Below, piece by piece: positions 1-6,664 of a DNA stretch of 11,946 bases. The DNA lies in the NCBI GenBank assembly GCA_964574195.1, contig CAZNMO010000145.1, positions 1 to 11,946 on the forward strand, in the 5' to 3' direction. The notes under the pieces are model-generated. The model was not told where the DNA came from. It made no database searches and worked only from the letters and a program-made list of their open reading frames with translations. The position numbers and the translations under genes were made by a program. Positions within the stretch are counted from its first letter, which is position 1. The number at the start of each line of letters is the position of its first letter. This DNA comes from BRH-c25 sp964574195. Lineage in GTDB: Bacteria; Bacillota; Clostridia; Lutisporales; Lutisporaceae.

Positions 1-114
1 TTCCTCATATTCAAAGCTGCAGCCGGATCTCTCTGATACTGCCTCCAGCACCTTCAATGCCTGTTTCACTACCTCCGGTCCTATTCCGTCACCGTGTATC
101 AATGCGATCTTCAT
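1..114 (-). CDS. leuB: 3-isopropylmalate dehydrogenase, N-terminal 38 residues (partial, runs off window)
   Basis: The first 38 codons are visible and the gene continues beyond base 1. The N-terminus reads MKIALIHGDGIGPEVV, the Rossmann-like opening with the GDGIGPEV motif typical of the isocitrate/isopropylmalate dehydrogenase family. LeuB oxidatively decarboxylates 3-isopropylmalate with NAD+ in the cytoplasm. In an operon with CimA it may also act on beta-methylmalate in isoleucine synthesis. The start ATG overlaps the leuD stop as ATGA, so the two are probably translationally coupled. It is the last gene visible in the ilvC-leuA-cimA-leuCD operon, and this position favours LeuB over isocitrate dehydrogenase. 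The fragment alone cannot separate LeuB from other family members. Confidence 0.85.
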   Translation of the reverse strand, partial: MKIALIHGDGIGPEVVKQALKVLEAVSERSGCSFEYEE

Positions 115-590
115 AGCCTCTCCACCTTCCTGCCTACGTAGTTTACCAGCCCTCCGGCCTTCATGATATCCTGCATGAATTCAGGAAAGGATTCGGCCTT
201 ATATGTGCAGTTCCTAGTAATATTGGTGATCCTGCCGCTGTCCAAGTCACCATCCTGTATAGCCCTTGCAGCCTCCGGACACTCCAATATCGGCAATCCT
301 ATATTTACAGCATTCCGGTAAAATATCCTGGCGAAGCTTTCTGCAATGATACAGCTTATACCGGAGAGCTTGATGACCAGTGGAGCATGCTCCCTGGAGG
401 AGCCACAGCCGAAATTCTTCCCGGCTACCATGATATCTCCCGCCTTTACCCTGCTTATAAAATTTCTATCAATATCCTCCATACAGTGTGAGGTCAGCTC
501 CAGCCTGTCGCTGATATTCAGATATCTGGCCGGAATGATAACATCAGTATCCACATTGTCGCCGTATTTGAAAACCATGCCTTCCATCAT
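111..590 (-). CDS. leuD: 3-isopropylmalate dehydratase small subunit
   Basis: This 159-residue protein is the swivelling small subunit that pairs with LeuC. Together they isomerise 2-isopropylmalate to 3-isopropylmalate and, in the citramalate route, citramalate to beta-methylmalate. Visible motifs are KYGDNVDTDVIIPARYL (about residues 8-24) and GCGSSREHAP (about 61-70), the conserved substrate-phosphate-side loop of aconitase small domains. The length fits the short archaeal/clostridial-type LeuD rather than the ~200-residue E. coli form. The start overlaps the leuC stop (ATGA), and a second ATG follows at once, so translation could begin at codon 1 or 2. The stop overlaps the leuB start in the same ATGA fashion. 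These tight overlaps imply coupled, stoichiometric translation of leuC, leuD and leuB. Confidence 0.95.
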   Translation of the reverse strand: MMEGMVFKYGDNVDTDVIIPARYLNISDRLELTSHCMEDIDRNFISRVKAGDIMVAGKNFGCGSSREHAPLVIKLSGISCIIAESFARIFYRNAVNIGLPILECPEAARAIQDGDLDSGRITNITRNCTYKAESFPEFMQDIMKAGGLVNYVGRKVERL

Positions 591-1852
591 CTGACTACCT
601 CCTCAGGTGAAGATATTTTACCGGTTATGGCGGATGCCGCCGCAACTGCCGGACTCGCCAGGTATACCTCGCTTTCCGGGTGCCCCATCCTGCCCACGAA
701 ATTCCTGTTGGTTGTGGCTACCGCCCTTTCTCCCTTGGCAAGTATGCCCATATGCCCACCAAGGCAAGGCCCGCATGTAGGCGTACTTACCGCCGCACCT
801 GCTTCGATGAATATTTCCAGCAAGCCTTCCTTCATAGCCTGCAGGTATATCTTCTGGGTCGCAGGAAATACTATCGTCCTCACTCCAGGGGCGACCTTGT
901 TGTCCTTGAATACCTTTGCCGCCATTCTAAGATCCTCCAGCCTGCCGTTAGTACATGAGCCGATCACTACCTGATCGATTTTCACCTCTCCCACCTCATC
1001 TATGGTCCTTGTGTTTTCAGGCAGGTGGGGGAAGGCAACCGTAGGCCGGATCGTCCCCAGATCTATCTCAATGACCCTTGAATACTCCGCATCTTCATCT
1101 GCCTTATATACGACCGGAGTTCTGTTTGAATGTTCAGATACATATTCCAGGGTCTTTTTATCCACTTCAAATATCCCATTCTTCGCACCGGCTTCTATTG
1201 CCATATTTGCAATTGTAAATCGGTCATCCATGGATAGACTTGCTGCACCTTCCCCGCAATACTCCATGGATTGGTAAAGCGCTCCGTCTACCCCGATCAT
1301 GCCTATGAGATGAAGTATGACATCCTTTCCGGAGACCCAGGTCCCCAGCTTCCCTGTCAATACTATCTTTATTGCCTCGGGAACCTTGAACCAGGCTTCT
1401 CCTGTGGCCATTCCAACAGCCATATCCGTGCTGCCTATTCCTGTTGAAAAGGCTCCCAAAGCTCCATAGGTACAGGTATGCGAATCTGCCCCGATAATAA
1501 GGTCTCCTGGAACTGCCAGGCCTTTCTCTGGGATAAGAGCATGTTCTATGCCCATCTGGCCTATTTCGAAGTAGTTTTCTACCTCCATGCTCCTGGCAAA
1601 CTCCCTGACCAGCTTGCAATTCTCGGCTGACTTGATATCCTTATTTGGAGTGAAATGGTCAGGAACGATGGCCACCTTGCTTTTATCAAATATTTTATTA
1701 ATGCCTGTTTTTCTGAACTCCTCCACCGCTACCGGAGTAGTAACATCATTCCCCAGCACCAGATCCAATTTCGCCATTATCATTTGTCCTGGATATACCT
1801 TATCCAACCCTGCATGCGCAGCCAGTATCTTTTGTGTCATTGTCATCCCCAT
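587..1852 (-). CDS. leuC: 3-isopropylmalate dehydratase large subunit
   Basis: This is the aconitase-family large subunit, about 421 residues, which binds a [4Fe-4S] cluster and works with LeuD. From the first possible ATG, the cluster ligands appear as Cys302 in IGSCTNGR and Cys362/Cys365 in PTCGPCLGG. GADSHTCTYGALGAFSTG (about 123-140) is another signature. The enzyme isomerises 2-isopropylmalate and probably also citramalate made by the adjacent CimA. The start is ambiguous. ATG at 1858 lies only 4 nt after GGAG, while ATG at 1852 lies 10 nt after it and gives the usual MGMT-TQKILAAHAG opening, so I favour 1852. The 5' end is buried in the cimA 3' end (overlap 53-59 nt, finishing at 1800), so the leuC ribosome binding site lies inside cimA. 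Confidence 0.95.
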   Translation of the reverse strand: MGMTMTQKILAAHAGLDKVYPGQMIMAKLDLVLGNDVTTPVAVEEFRKTGINKIFDKSKVAIVPDHFTPNKDIKSAENCKLVREFARSMEVENYFEIGQMGIEHALIPEKGLAVPGDLIIGADSHTCTYGALGAFSTGIGSTDMAVGMATGEAWFKVPEAIKIVLTGKLGTWVSGKDVILHLIGMIGVDGALYQSMEYCGEGAASLSMDDRFTIANMAIEAGAKNGIFEVDKKTLEYVSEHSNRTPVVYKADEDAEYSRVIEIDLGTIRPTVAFPHLPENTRTIDEVGEVKIDQVVIGSCTNGRLEDLRMAAKVFKDNKVAPGVRTIVFPATQKIYLQAMKEGLLEIFIEAGAAVSTPTCGPCLGGHMGILAKGERAVATTNRNFVGRMGHPESEVYLASPAVAAASAITGKISSPEEVVR

Positions 1853-3449
1853 ATGCATCTGTCTCCTTTCTTTTCCATTCCCCGAGGAAATACTCTATTG
1901 AGTCAATCAGGGCAAAACAACTGGCTTCAATTATATTTTCCGATACCCCGACTGTGCCCCAAAGCTTTTCCCCGTTTGTGGATTCAATATGCACTCTCAC
2001 CTTTGCTGCCGTTGCCTCAGATGTATCAAGTACACGTACTTTGAAATCCACAAGCCTCATTTCCTTCAGCTGGGGATAGAAAAGCTCCAATGCCCTTCTT
2101 AAAGCCTTGTCAATTGCGTTTACAGGGCCTTCACCCTCTGCGGTCGAGATCTCCTCGACACCGACCACTTCTACCTTGATAACCGCAGCTGCGCTGTTTC
2201 TTGCTGTCTTCTTGTTGTCACACCATACTTTAAAATCAATGACCTTGAAAAATTCGTTTCCCCCACCCAGCGAGCGTTTCACCATCAGCTCAAAGGAGCT
2301 CTCAGCCCCCTCAAATTGATAGCCCTCGTGCTCCAGCTGCTTTAACCTTTCTATGATATGCTTGACCTCCGGCGAATCCTTTGAAAGGCTTGGAGCAAAC
2401 TGGCGGATCTTCCTGAGTATCGTGCTCCTGCCGGAAACCTCAGACATTAGCAAACGCCTCTCATTGCCTACCAGCTCCGGCTTCACGTGCTCATAAGAGA
2501 CCGGATCCTTAAGTACTGCATCTATATGCATCCCGCCTTTATGCGCGAAGGCATTATTCCCTACATAAGGTTCAGACTCGTTATGACTTTTATTAGCTGC
2601 CTCACTCACATACCGGGATAGCACCGTAAGCCCCGACAGCTTTTCTTCATCTACCATTTCCCTACTGGCTTTCAGCTGCAGCGTAGGGATTATCGTGCAC
2701 AAATTGGCATTGCCGCAGCGCTCTCCGTAACCGTTGACAGTACCCTGCACCTGCAGTGCGCCGTTCAGCACCGCCATAACGCTGTTTGCAGCTGCCATGC
2801 CACAATCGTTGTGGGCATGTATACCAAGTGGTGCTTTCAGCTCAGCTGAAACCTGCCTGACAATTTCACCAATTTCATTGGGGAGAGTGCCTCCGTTGGT
2901 ATCACACAGTACCAACCAGTCGGCACCTGCTGACTGGGCTGCCTTAAGGGTTTCCATGGCGTAAAACCGGTTGGCCTTGAAGCCGTCAAAGAAGTGTTCT
3001 GCGTCATAGACTACCTCTTTACCCCTGTTTTTCATGAATTCCACCGTATCGCCTATCATCCTGAGGTTCTCCTCAATGCTGGTCCTGAGTATGCTTGTCA
3101 CATGGAAATCCCAGCTTTTTCCGAAGATCGTTACTACAGGAGTCCCGGCAGCAAGAAGGGAGAGTACATTACTGTCTTCACTGACTTTCATGTCAGCCCT
3201 TCTTGTACTTCCAAAGGCAGCCAGTTTGGAATTCTTAAGCTTCATATCTGCTGCCCGTCTGAAAAACTCCATATCCTTTGGGTTTGAACCGGGATTTCCG
3301 GCTTCTATATAGTTAATACCGAATTCATCCAGCTTTCTGGCGATATTCAGCTTGTCACCTACCGTAAAGGATATCCCTTCCCCCTGGGCACCGTCCCGGA
3401 GGGTGGAATCATATGATACTGGCTGCTTCAAATTCCCAATTGCGTTCAT
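1800..3449 (-). CDS. cimA: (R)-citramalate synthase
   Basis: This 549-residue protein is a 2-isopropylmalate synthase relative of the CimA type. It would condense pyruvate with acetyl-CoA to (R)-citramalate, the entry to threonine-independent isoleucine synthesis. The N-terminus carries YDSTLRDGAQGEGISF (about 13-28). The AQGEG version separates CimA-type proteins from LeuA, which has GEQSPG in the neighbouring gene. HAHND (211-215) supplies metal-ligand histidines, and GERCGNANL follows at about 242-250. The C-terminal third resembles the LeuA dimer/regulatory domain. The last ~20 residues, after the expected family end near SIEYFLGEW, are highly charged and overlap leuC. The start lies inside the leuA 3' end (41-nt overlap), with GGAG 6 nt ahead of ATG. 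Activity on other oxoacids cannot be excluded, but the operon context fits citramalate synthase. Confidence 0.9.
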   Translation of the reverse strand: MNAIGNLKQPVSYDSTLRDGAQGEGISFTVGDKLNIARKLDEFGINYIEAGNPGSNPKDMEFFRRAADMKLKNSKLAAFGSTRRADMKVSEDSNVLSLLAAGTPVVTIFGKSWDFHVTSILRTSIEENLRMIGDTVEFMKNRGKEVVYDAEHFFDGFKANRFYAMETLKAAQSAGADWLVLCDTNGGTLPNEIGEIVRQVSAELKAPLGIHAHNDCGMAAANSVMAVLNGALQVQGTVNGYGERCGNANLCTIIPTLQLKASREMVDEEKLSGLTVLSRYVSEAANKSHNESEPYVGNNAFAHKGGMHIDAVLKDPVSYEHVKPELVGNERRLLMSEVSGRSTILRKIRQFAPSLSKDSPEVKHIIERLKQLEHEGYQFEGAESSFELMVKRSLGGGNEFFKVIDFKVWCDNKKTARNSAAAVIKVEVVGVEEISTAEGEGPVNAIDKALRRALELFYPQLKEMRLVDFKVRVLDTSEATAAKVRVHIESTNGEKLWGTVGVSENIIEASCFALIDSIEYFLGEWKRKETDAYGDDNDTKDTGCACRVG

Positions 3450-5025
3450 CTCCTTCTCCGAAATAGTTGAAGTGTTTGAATTTCATACCCCTTGCCTCTG
3501 CTGCCCCCACTTCGTTTATCCTGGCCTCCAGGTTGTTTATGGCGTTTATATATGCCTTGGCGCTTGCCTCTATTACATTTGTGCTGACTCCATAGCCTAC
3601 AGCCTTGACATTTCCATCTGAGATCCTGACTGTGACCTCACCGAGAGCATCGCTGTCTCCTGTGGAAGCCTTTATGGAGTATTCATCCAGATTGACCTTC
3701 TTCCCTATTGCCCTGTCGATGGCATTGAATATCGCATCTACAGGACCGTCACCGCAGGCCGCCTCTTCCCGCACATAATCCTTGCAATTCATCCTGACCA
3801 TGGAGGTGGAGGTCATATTGCTGCCACTTGCTGTCTGGAAATATTCCATACGATAGATCTCGTTGACTTTACTGGATTCCTGTGTTACAAGAGCCTCGAT
3901 ATCCCTGTCCATGACATACTTCTTTTTGTCTGCGATTTCCTTGAAGGCATTGAAGGCATTGTCGATCTCTTCACGGCTCATGTTGTCGTAGCCCATATCC
4001 CTGAGCTTTTCCTCAAAGGCATGTCGTCCTGAATGTTTTCCGAGAACCATCTGGCTCTGCTTCAGTCCTATGGACATTGGCGTCATTATCTCATAGGTCT
4101 CGCTGTTTTCCATTACTCCATGCTGGTGGATACCTGACTCATGTGCAAAGGCGTTGGCTCCCACAATAGCCTTGTTGGGCTGGACCTGGAAGCCTGTTGC
4201 AAAACTTACCATTGAGCTGGTCCTATATATTTTTTCTGTAACGATATTGCTGGTAGTAGGATAGTAGTCCTTCCTTGTGTTGAGGGCCATCACTATTTCC
4301 TCAAGAGCTGCATTTCCTGCCCTTTCCCCAAGTCCGTTTATAGTACATTCCACCTGATCGGCACCGTTCTCTAAGGCAGAAAGGGAGTTTGCCACAGCCA
4401 TTCCAAGATCGTTGTGGCAATGTACGCTTATCTGTGCCTTGTCTATATTGCTTACATTTTTCCTGATGTTACTTATGAGCCTGCCAAATTCCATAGGAGT
4501 CATATAGCCCACTGTGTCAGGTATATTTACTACCCTGGCCCCTGCATTGATGACTGCCTCTATTACCCTGTACAGGAATTCCGGATCAGTTCTTGTGGCA
4601 TCCTCCGGTGAAAACTCAACTTCAGGGCACAGCTTCCGCGCGTAGGCTACCATCTCTGCAGCTCTTTTAAGTACTTCCTCCTGGTTCATCTTCAGTTTGT
4701 ATTTCATGTGTATGCCTGAAGTCGCTATGAAGGTGTGCAGTCTCGGATCCTCCGCATATGCCAGTGCCTCCCAGGCTCTGTCTATATCCTGCTTTACGGC
4801 TCTCGCCAAGGCTGCTATTTTTGTATTCCTGACATTCTTCGCTATTGTTTTGACGCTTTCAAAATCTCCGTTTGACGCTATGGGGAAGCCGGCTTCTATG
4901 ACATCAACACCAAGCTCACTCAATTGTGTTGCGATCTTCAGCTTTTCATTGACATTAAGGCTGATACCGGGTGATTGTTCTCCATCCCTTAAAGTTGTAT
5001 CGAAAATATATATCCTTTTAGTCAT
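3409..5025 (-). CDS. leuA: 2-isopropylmalate synthase
   Basis: LeuA, 538 residues, condenses 2-oxoisovalerate with acetyl-CoA, the committed step to leucine. The TIM barrel opens with FDTTLRDGEQSPG (8-20). Metal-binding histidines sit in VHCHND (201-206), GERAGNAALEE covers about 233-243, and HESGIHQHG covers 295-303. The C-terminal LeuA dimer domain, the usual site of leucine feedback, spans roughly residues 395-500. A tail of about 35 residues beyond the usual end (after INNLEARI) runs 41 nt into cimA. The start has a good site, GGGAGG with 8 nt to ATG, in the 29-nt gap after ilvC. With CimA adjacent, the operon holds two paralogous Claisen-type synthases feeding one LeuCD/LeuB set. Confidence 0.96.
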   Translation of the reverse strand: MTKRIYIFDTTLRDGEQSPGISLNVNEKLKIATQLSELGVDVIEAGFPIASNGDFESVKTIAKNVRNTKIAALARAVKQDIDRAWEALAYAEDPRLHTFIATSGIHMKYKLKMNQEEVLKRAAEMVAYARKLCPEVEFSPEDATRTDPEFLYRVIEAVINAGARVVNIPDTVGYMTPMEFGRLISNIRKNVSNIDKAQISVHCHNDLGMAVANSLSALENGADQVECTINGLGERAGNAALEEIVMALNTRKDYYPTTSNIVTEKIYRTSSMVSFATGFQVQPNKAIVGANAFAHESGIHQHGVMENSETYEIMTPMSIGLKQSQMVLGKHSGRHAFEEKLRDMGYDNMSREEIDNAFNAFKEIADKKKYVMDRDIEALVTQESSKVNEIYRMEYFQTASGSNMTSTSMVRMNCKDYVREEAACGDGPVDAIFNAIDRAIGKKVNLDEYSIKASTGDSDALGEVTVRISDGNVKAVGYGVSTNVIEASAKAYINAINNLEARINEVGAAEARGMKFKHFNYFGEGDERNWEFEAASII

Positions 5026-5054
5026 TTTGATTACCTCCCAATTTTTTACTATTT

Positions 5055-6068
5055 CTATTTATTCTCTATCCACGACATCATCTTTCTAAGCTCTCNNNNN
5101 NNNNNCACCTGCTGGTCCTGCTCCCTTTTCCTCATGGCATTGAAGGAAGGCCTGTTAGCCTGATTTTCCAATATCCAGTTCTTTGCGAAGGTTCCATCCT
5201 GTATCTCTGAAAGGACCTTTTTCATTTCCTTTCTGGTATCCTCTGTCACTATCCTTTTGCCGGTAGTGTAGTCGCCATATTCTGCCGTGTCGCTTATGGA
5301 GTATCTCATGTAGCTCAGTCCTCCCTGGTTAATAAGGTCGACTATCAGCTTCATCTCGTGCAGACATTCAAAATACGCGCTTTCCGGCTGATAGCCAGCT
5401 TCTACCAATGTTTCAAAGCCTGCCTTCATGAGCTCTGTCACTCCACCGCACAATACAGCCTGTTCGCCGAAGAGGTCTGTCTCTGTTTCCTCCTTGAAGG
5501 TAGTCTCCAGTACTCCTGCCCTTGCACCGCCTATACCCTTTGCATATGCCAGGGCATTGGCCTTGGCATTGCCTGTGTAGTCCTGGTACACTGCCACCAG
5601 GCAAGGCACCCCTCTTCCTTCCTTGAACTGGCTCCTTACCGTATGTCCTGGGCCCTTGGGTGCTATCATGAATACGTCAATATTCTTCGGTGGTACTATC
5701 TGTCCAAAATGTATGTTGAAGCCATGGGCGAATATCAGCGACTTTCCTTCTGCCAGGTTCGGCTCTACAGCATCCTTGTATAGCTTAGCCTGCTTCTCAT
5801 CAGGCACCAGGATCATTACAAAGTCCGATCTCTTTACAGCCTCTGCTGCCTCGTATACTTCCAGGCCTTCGTTTTCTGCACTCTCCCAGGATTTGCTGCC
5901 CTTATACAGCCCCACGCATACATCAACTCCGCTTTCCTTGAGGTTTAGTGCATGAGCGTGACCCTGGCTTCCATATCCTATTACGGCGACCTTCTTTCCC
6001 ATTAATAGCTCCAGATTGGCATCCTTCTCATAGTACATCTTTGCATTTGACATCTTTGCATTTGACAT
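5055..6068 (-). CDS. ilvC: Ketol-acid reductoisomerase
   Basis: IlvC, about 337 residues, is a class I (short) enzyme. It converts 2-acetolactate and 2-aceto-2-hydroxybutyrate to dihydroxy acids for Val, Leu, Ile and pantothenate. The nucleotide-binding GYGSQGHAHA covers 31-40. The following loop, Y-K-G-S-K-S (55-60), has two serines and a lysine, which suggests NADPH. MIAPKGPGHTVR and ETDLFGEQAVLCGG carry the Mg2+/substrate region, and the C-terminal knotted domain includes ECLHEMKLIVDL. Ten Ns at 5096-5105 blank part of four codons near the end. The frame and spacing on both sides match the family, so no frameshift is implied. The first five codons are duplicated in tandem (MSNAK-MSNAK-M). 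The start is supported by GGGAGG 8-9 nt upstream. It is the first enzyme gene after the T-box leader. Confidence 0.97.
   Translation of the reverse strand: MSNAKMSNAKMYYEKDANLELLMGKKVAVIGYGSQGHAHALNLKESGVDVCVGLYKGSKSWESAENEGLEVYEAAEAVKRSDFVMILVPDEKQAKLYKDAVEPNLAEGKSLIFAHGFNIHFGQIVPPKNIDVFMIAPKGPGHTVRSQFKEGRGVPCLVAVYQDYTGNAKANALAYAKGIGGARAGVLETTFKEETETDLFGEQAVLCGGVTELMKAGFETLVEAGYQPESAYFECLHEMKLIVDLINQGGLSYMRYSISDTAEYGDYTTGKRIVTEDTRKEMKKVLSEIQDGTFAKNWILENQANRPSFNAMRKREQDQQVXXXXELRKMMSWIENK
5096..5105. other. Run of ten Ns (assembly gap or masked bases)
   Basis: Ten unknown bases lie in the 3' part of ilvC, between the REQDQQV segment and ELRKMMSWIENK. Ten Ns plus two known bases make exactly four codons. 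This gives the spacing I expect between the RRE and LRKMM blocks of class I IlvC proteins, so the gap length is probably correct. Confidence 0.95.
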
Positions 6069-6147
6069 TTTTACATTCCTCCCAATTCGTTTTTAATATT
6101 TAAAAAGCTTCTGAATGAAACATTTTTAACAGGTTATTTTTTATAAT

Positions 6148-6187
6148 AAAAAAAGACCTTTCGCCCAATATGGGGCAAAAAGTCTTT
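6148..6187 (-). terminator. Intrinsic terminator of the ilv T-box leader
   Basis: Read on the minus strand, a 15-bp stem (AAAGACUUUUUGCCC paired with GGGCGAAAGGUCUUU, with a few G-U pairs) closes a six-base loop and is followed by a run of seven Us. It directly follows the T-box sequence, and its 5' arm begins just after GGUACCGCG, the classic antiterminator/terminator switch position. It would stop transcription about 80 nt before ilvC unless uncharged tRNA stabilises the antiterminator. Confidence 0.93.
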
Positions 6188-6363
6188 CGCGGTACCACCC
6201 AATTTTTTACTCTTTCATTTTAACGGCTCAGCCGGCTCAGCTTACTATTATTTCAGCCTGCAACTCGAGGATGAGATCTTCAACAAATTCATCCTATGGA
6301 ATCGCACCAACCTCCACTCTCTGTATGAATGAAATCTGCCTACTGTTACCTGTCATCGTTTTT
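6148..6363 (-). promoter_or_regulatory. T-box leader, probably tRNA-Leu responsive, upstream of ilvC
   Basis: The minus strand shows the full set of T-box landmarks. The stem I base has AAC-GAUGA facing GAG-GUU, a kink-turn-like motif at about 6360-6350 and 6268-6260. AGUA (about 6345-6342) forms the 5' side of the specifier loop. An apical hairpin with AGAGAGUGG and GGUUGGUGCGAUUCC covers 6322-6297. The T-box core GGGUGGUACCGCG is at 6200-6188 and is followed by the terminator. In the register set by the AGG/CCU helix and a following A, the specifier is CUC (6275-6273), a leucine codon. AUC (isoleucine) overlaps it, shifted by two bases, but is followed by U rather than a purine. The UGGU bulge expects a tRNA ending ACCA, consistent with tRNA-Leu. 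The leader controls the ilvC-leuA-cimA-leuCDB operon. Confidence 0.93.
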
Positions 6364-6581
6364 ATGTTTATGAAATTGTTAATAATCTGTATCAGGCTAA
6401 TAATTATGCCTGTAATTATAATTATGCTTATAATTAGCTGCACGACGATTAGGACTATACCTGTAATTGATAGTACCAGGCTGTTTAGTAGTATGCCTAG
6501 GACTGCCAATAGGATAATCCTGCTAATAATGTATGAAATTGTGCTTATAAAGCTGAGTCTTTTTCTATTCATTTCTGACAT
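6294..6581 (-). CDS. Ile/Leu/Val-rich hydrophobic leader ORF preceding the T-box (unrecognised)
   Basis: This 95-codon ORF lies between the operon promoter and the T-box. ATG at 6581 is preceded by AAAGGA with 9 nt spacing. The protein starts with a basic segment (MSEMNRKRLS), followed by about 55 almost uncharged residues that could form two membrane helices (about 21-41 and 42-66), then a polar tail. I count 27 Ile, 11 Leu and 7 Val, 47% of residues. Seven of the 11 leucines are CTA and 11 of the 27 isoleucines are ATA, unlike the neighbouring genes. A short repeat (ITGI, ATTACAGGYATA in DNA) recurs 51 nt apart. Codons from about 73 onward overlap T-box stem I, and the stop lies 18 nt before the CUC specifier. 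It could be an oversized attenuation-type leader peptide, a small membrane protein, or a chance ORF. I do not recognise a family. Confidence 0.45.
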   Translation of the reverse strand: MSEMNRKRLSFISTISYIISRIILLAVLGILLNSLVLSITGIVLIVVQLIISIIIITGIIISLIQIINNFINIKTMTGNSRQISFIQRVEVGAIP

Positions 6582-6635
6582 GACACAATTTCCTTTCTCG
6601 TCGCATTATGTTTTGCTTCGCGGTATTTAAAGAAG

Positions 6636-6664
6636 ATAATAACAACATTCCGGCTTCAAGTCAA
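6636..6664 (-). promoter_or_regulatory. Sigma-A-type promoter of the ilv-leu operon
   Basis: On the minus strand, TTGACT (6664-6659) is followed by a 17-base spacer and TATTAT (6641-6636), very close to consensus. Transcription would begin near 6629. This puts both the small hydrophobic ORF (ATG at 6581) and the T-box in one long untranslated leader of about 560 nt before ilvC. I saw no comparably good promoter between that ORF and the T-box. Confidence 0.8.

Noticed and set aside
5358..5783. Long plus-strand frame opposite ilvC
   Set aside because: It is a shadow of the strongly supported ilvC frame, with Cys-rich, unnatural composition.
6364..6420. A second promoter directly before the T-box that would exclude the leader ORF from the transcript
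   Set aside because: AT-rich hexamers exist, but no -35/-10 pair approaches the quality of TTGACT-17-TATTAT at 6664-6636. It is not excluded without transcript mapping.
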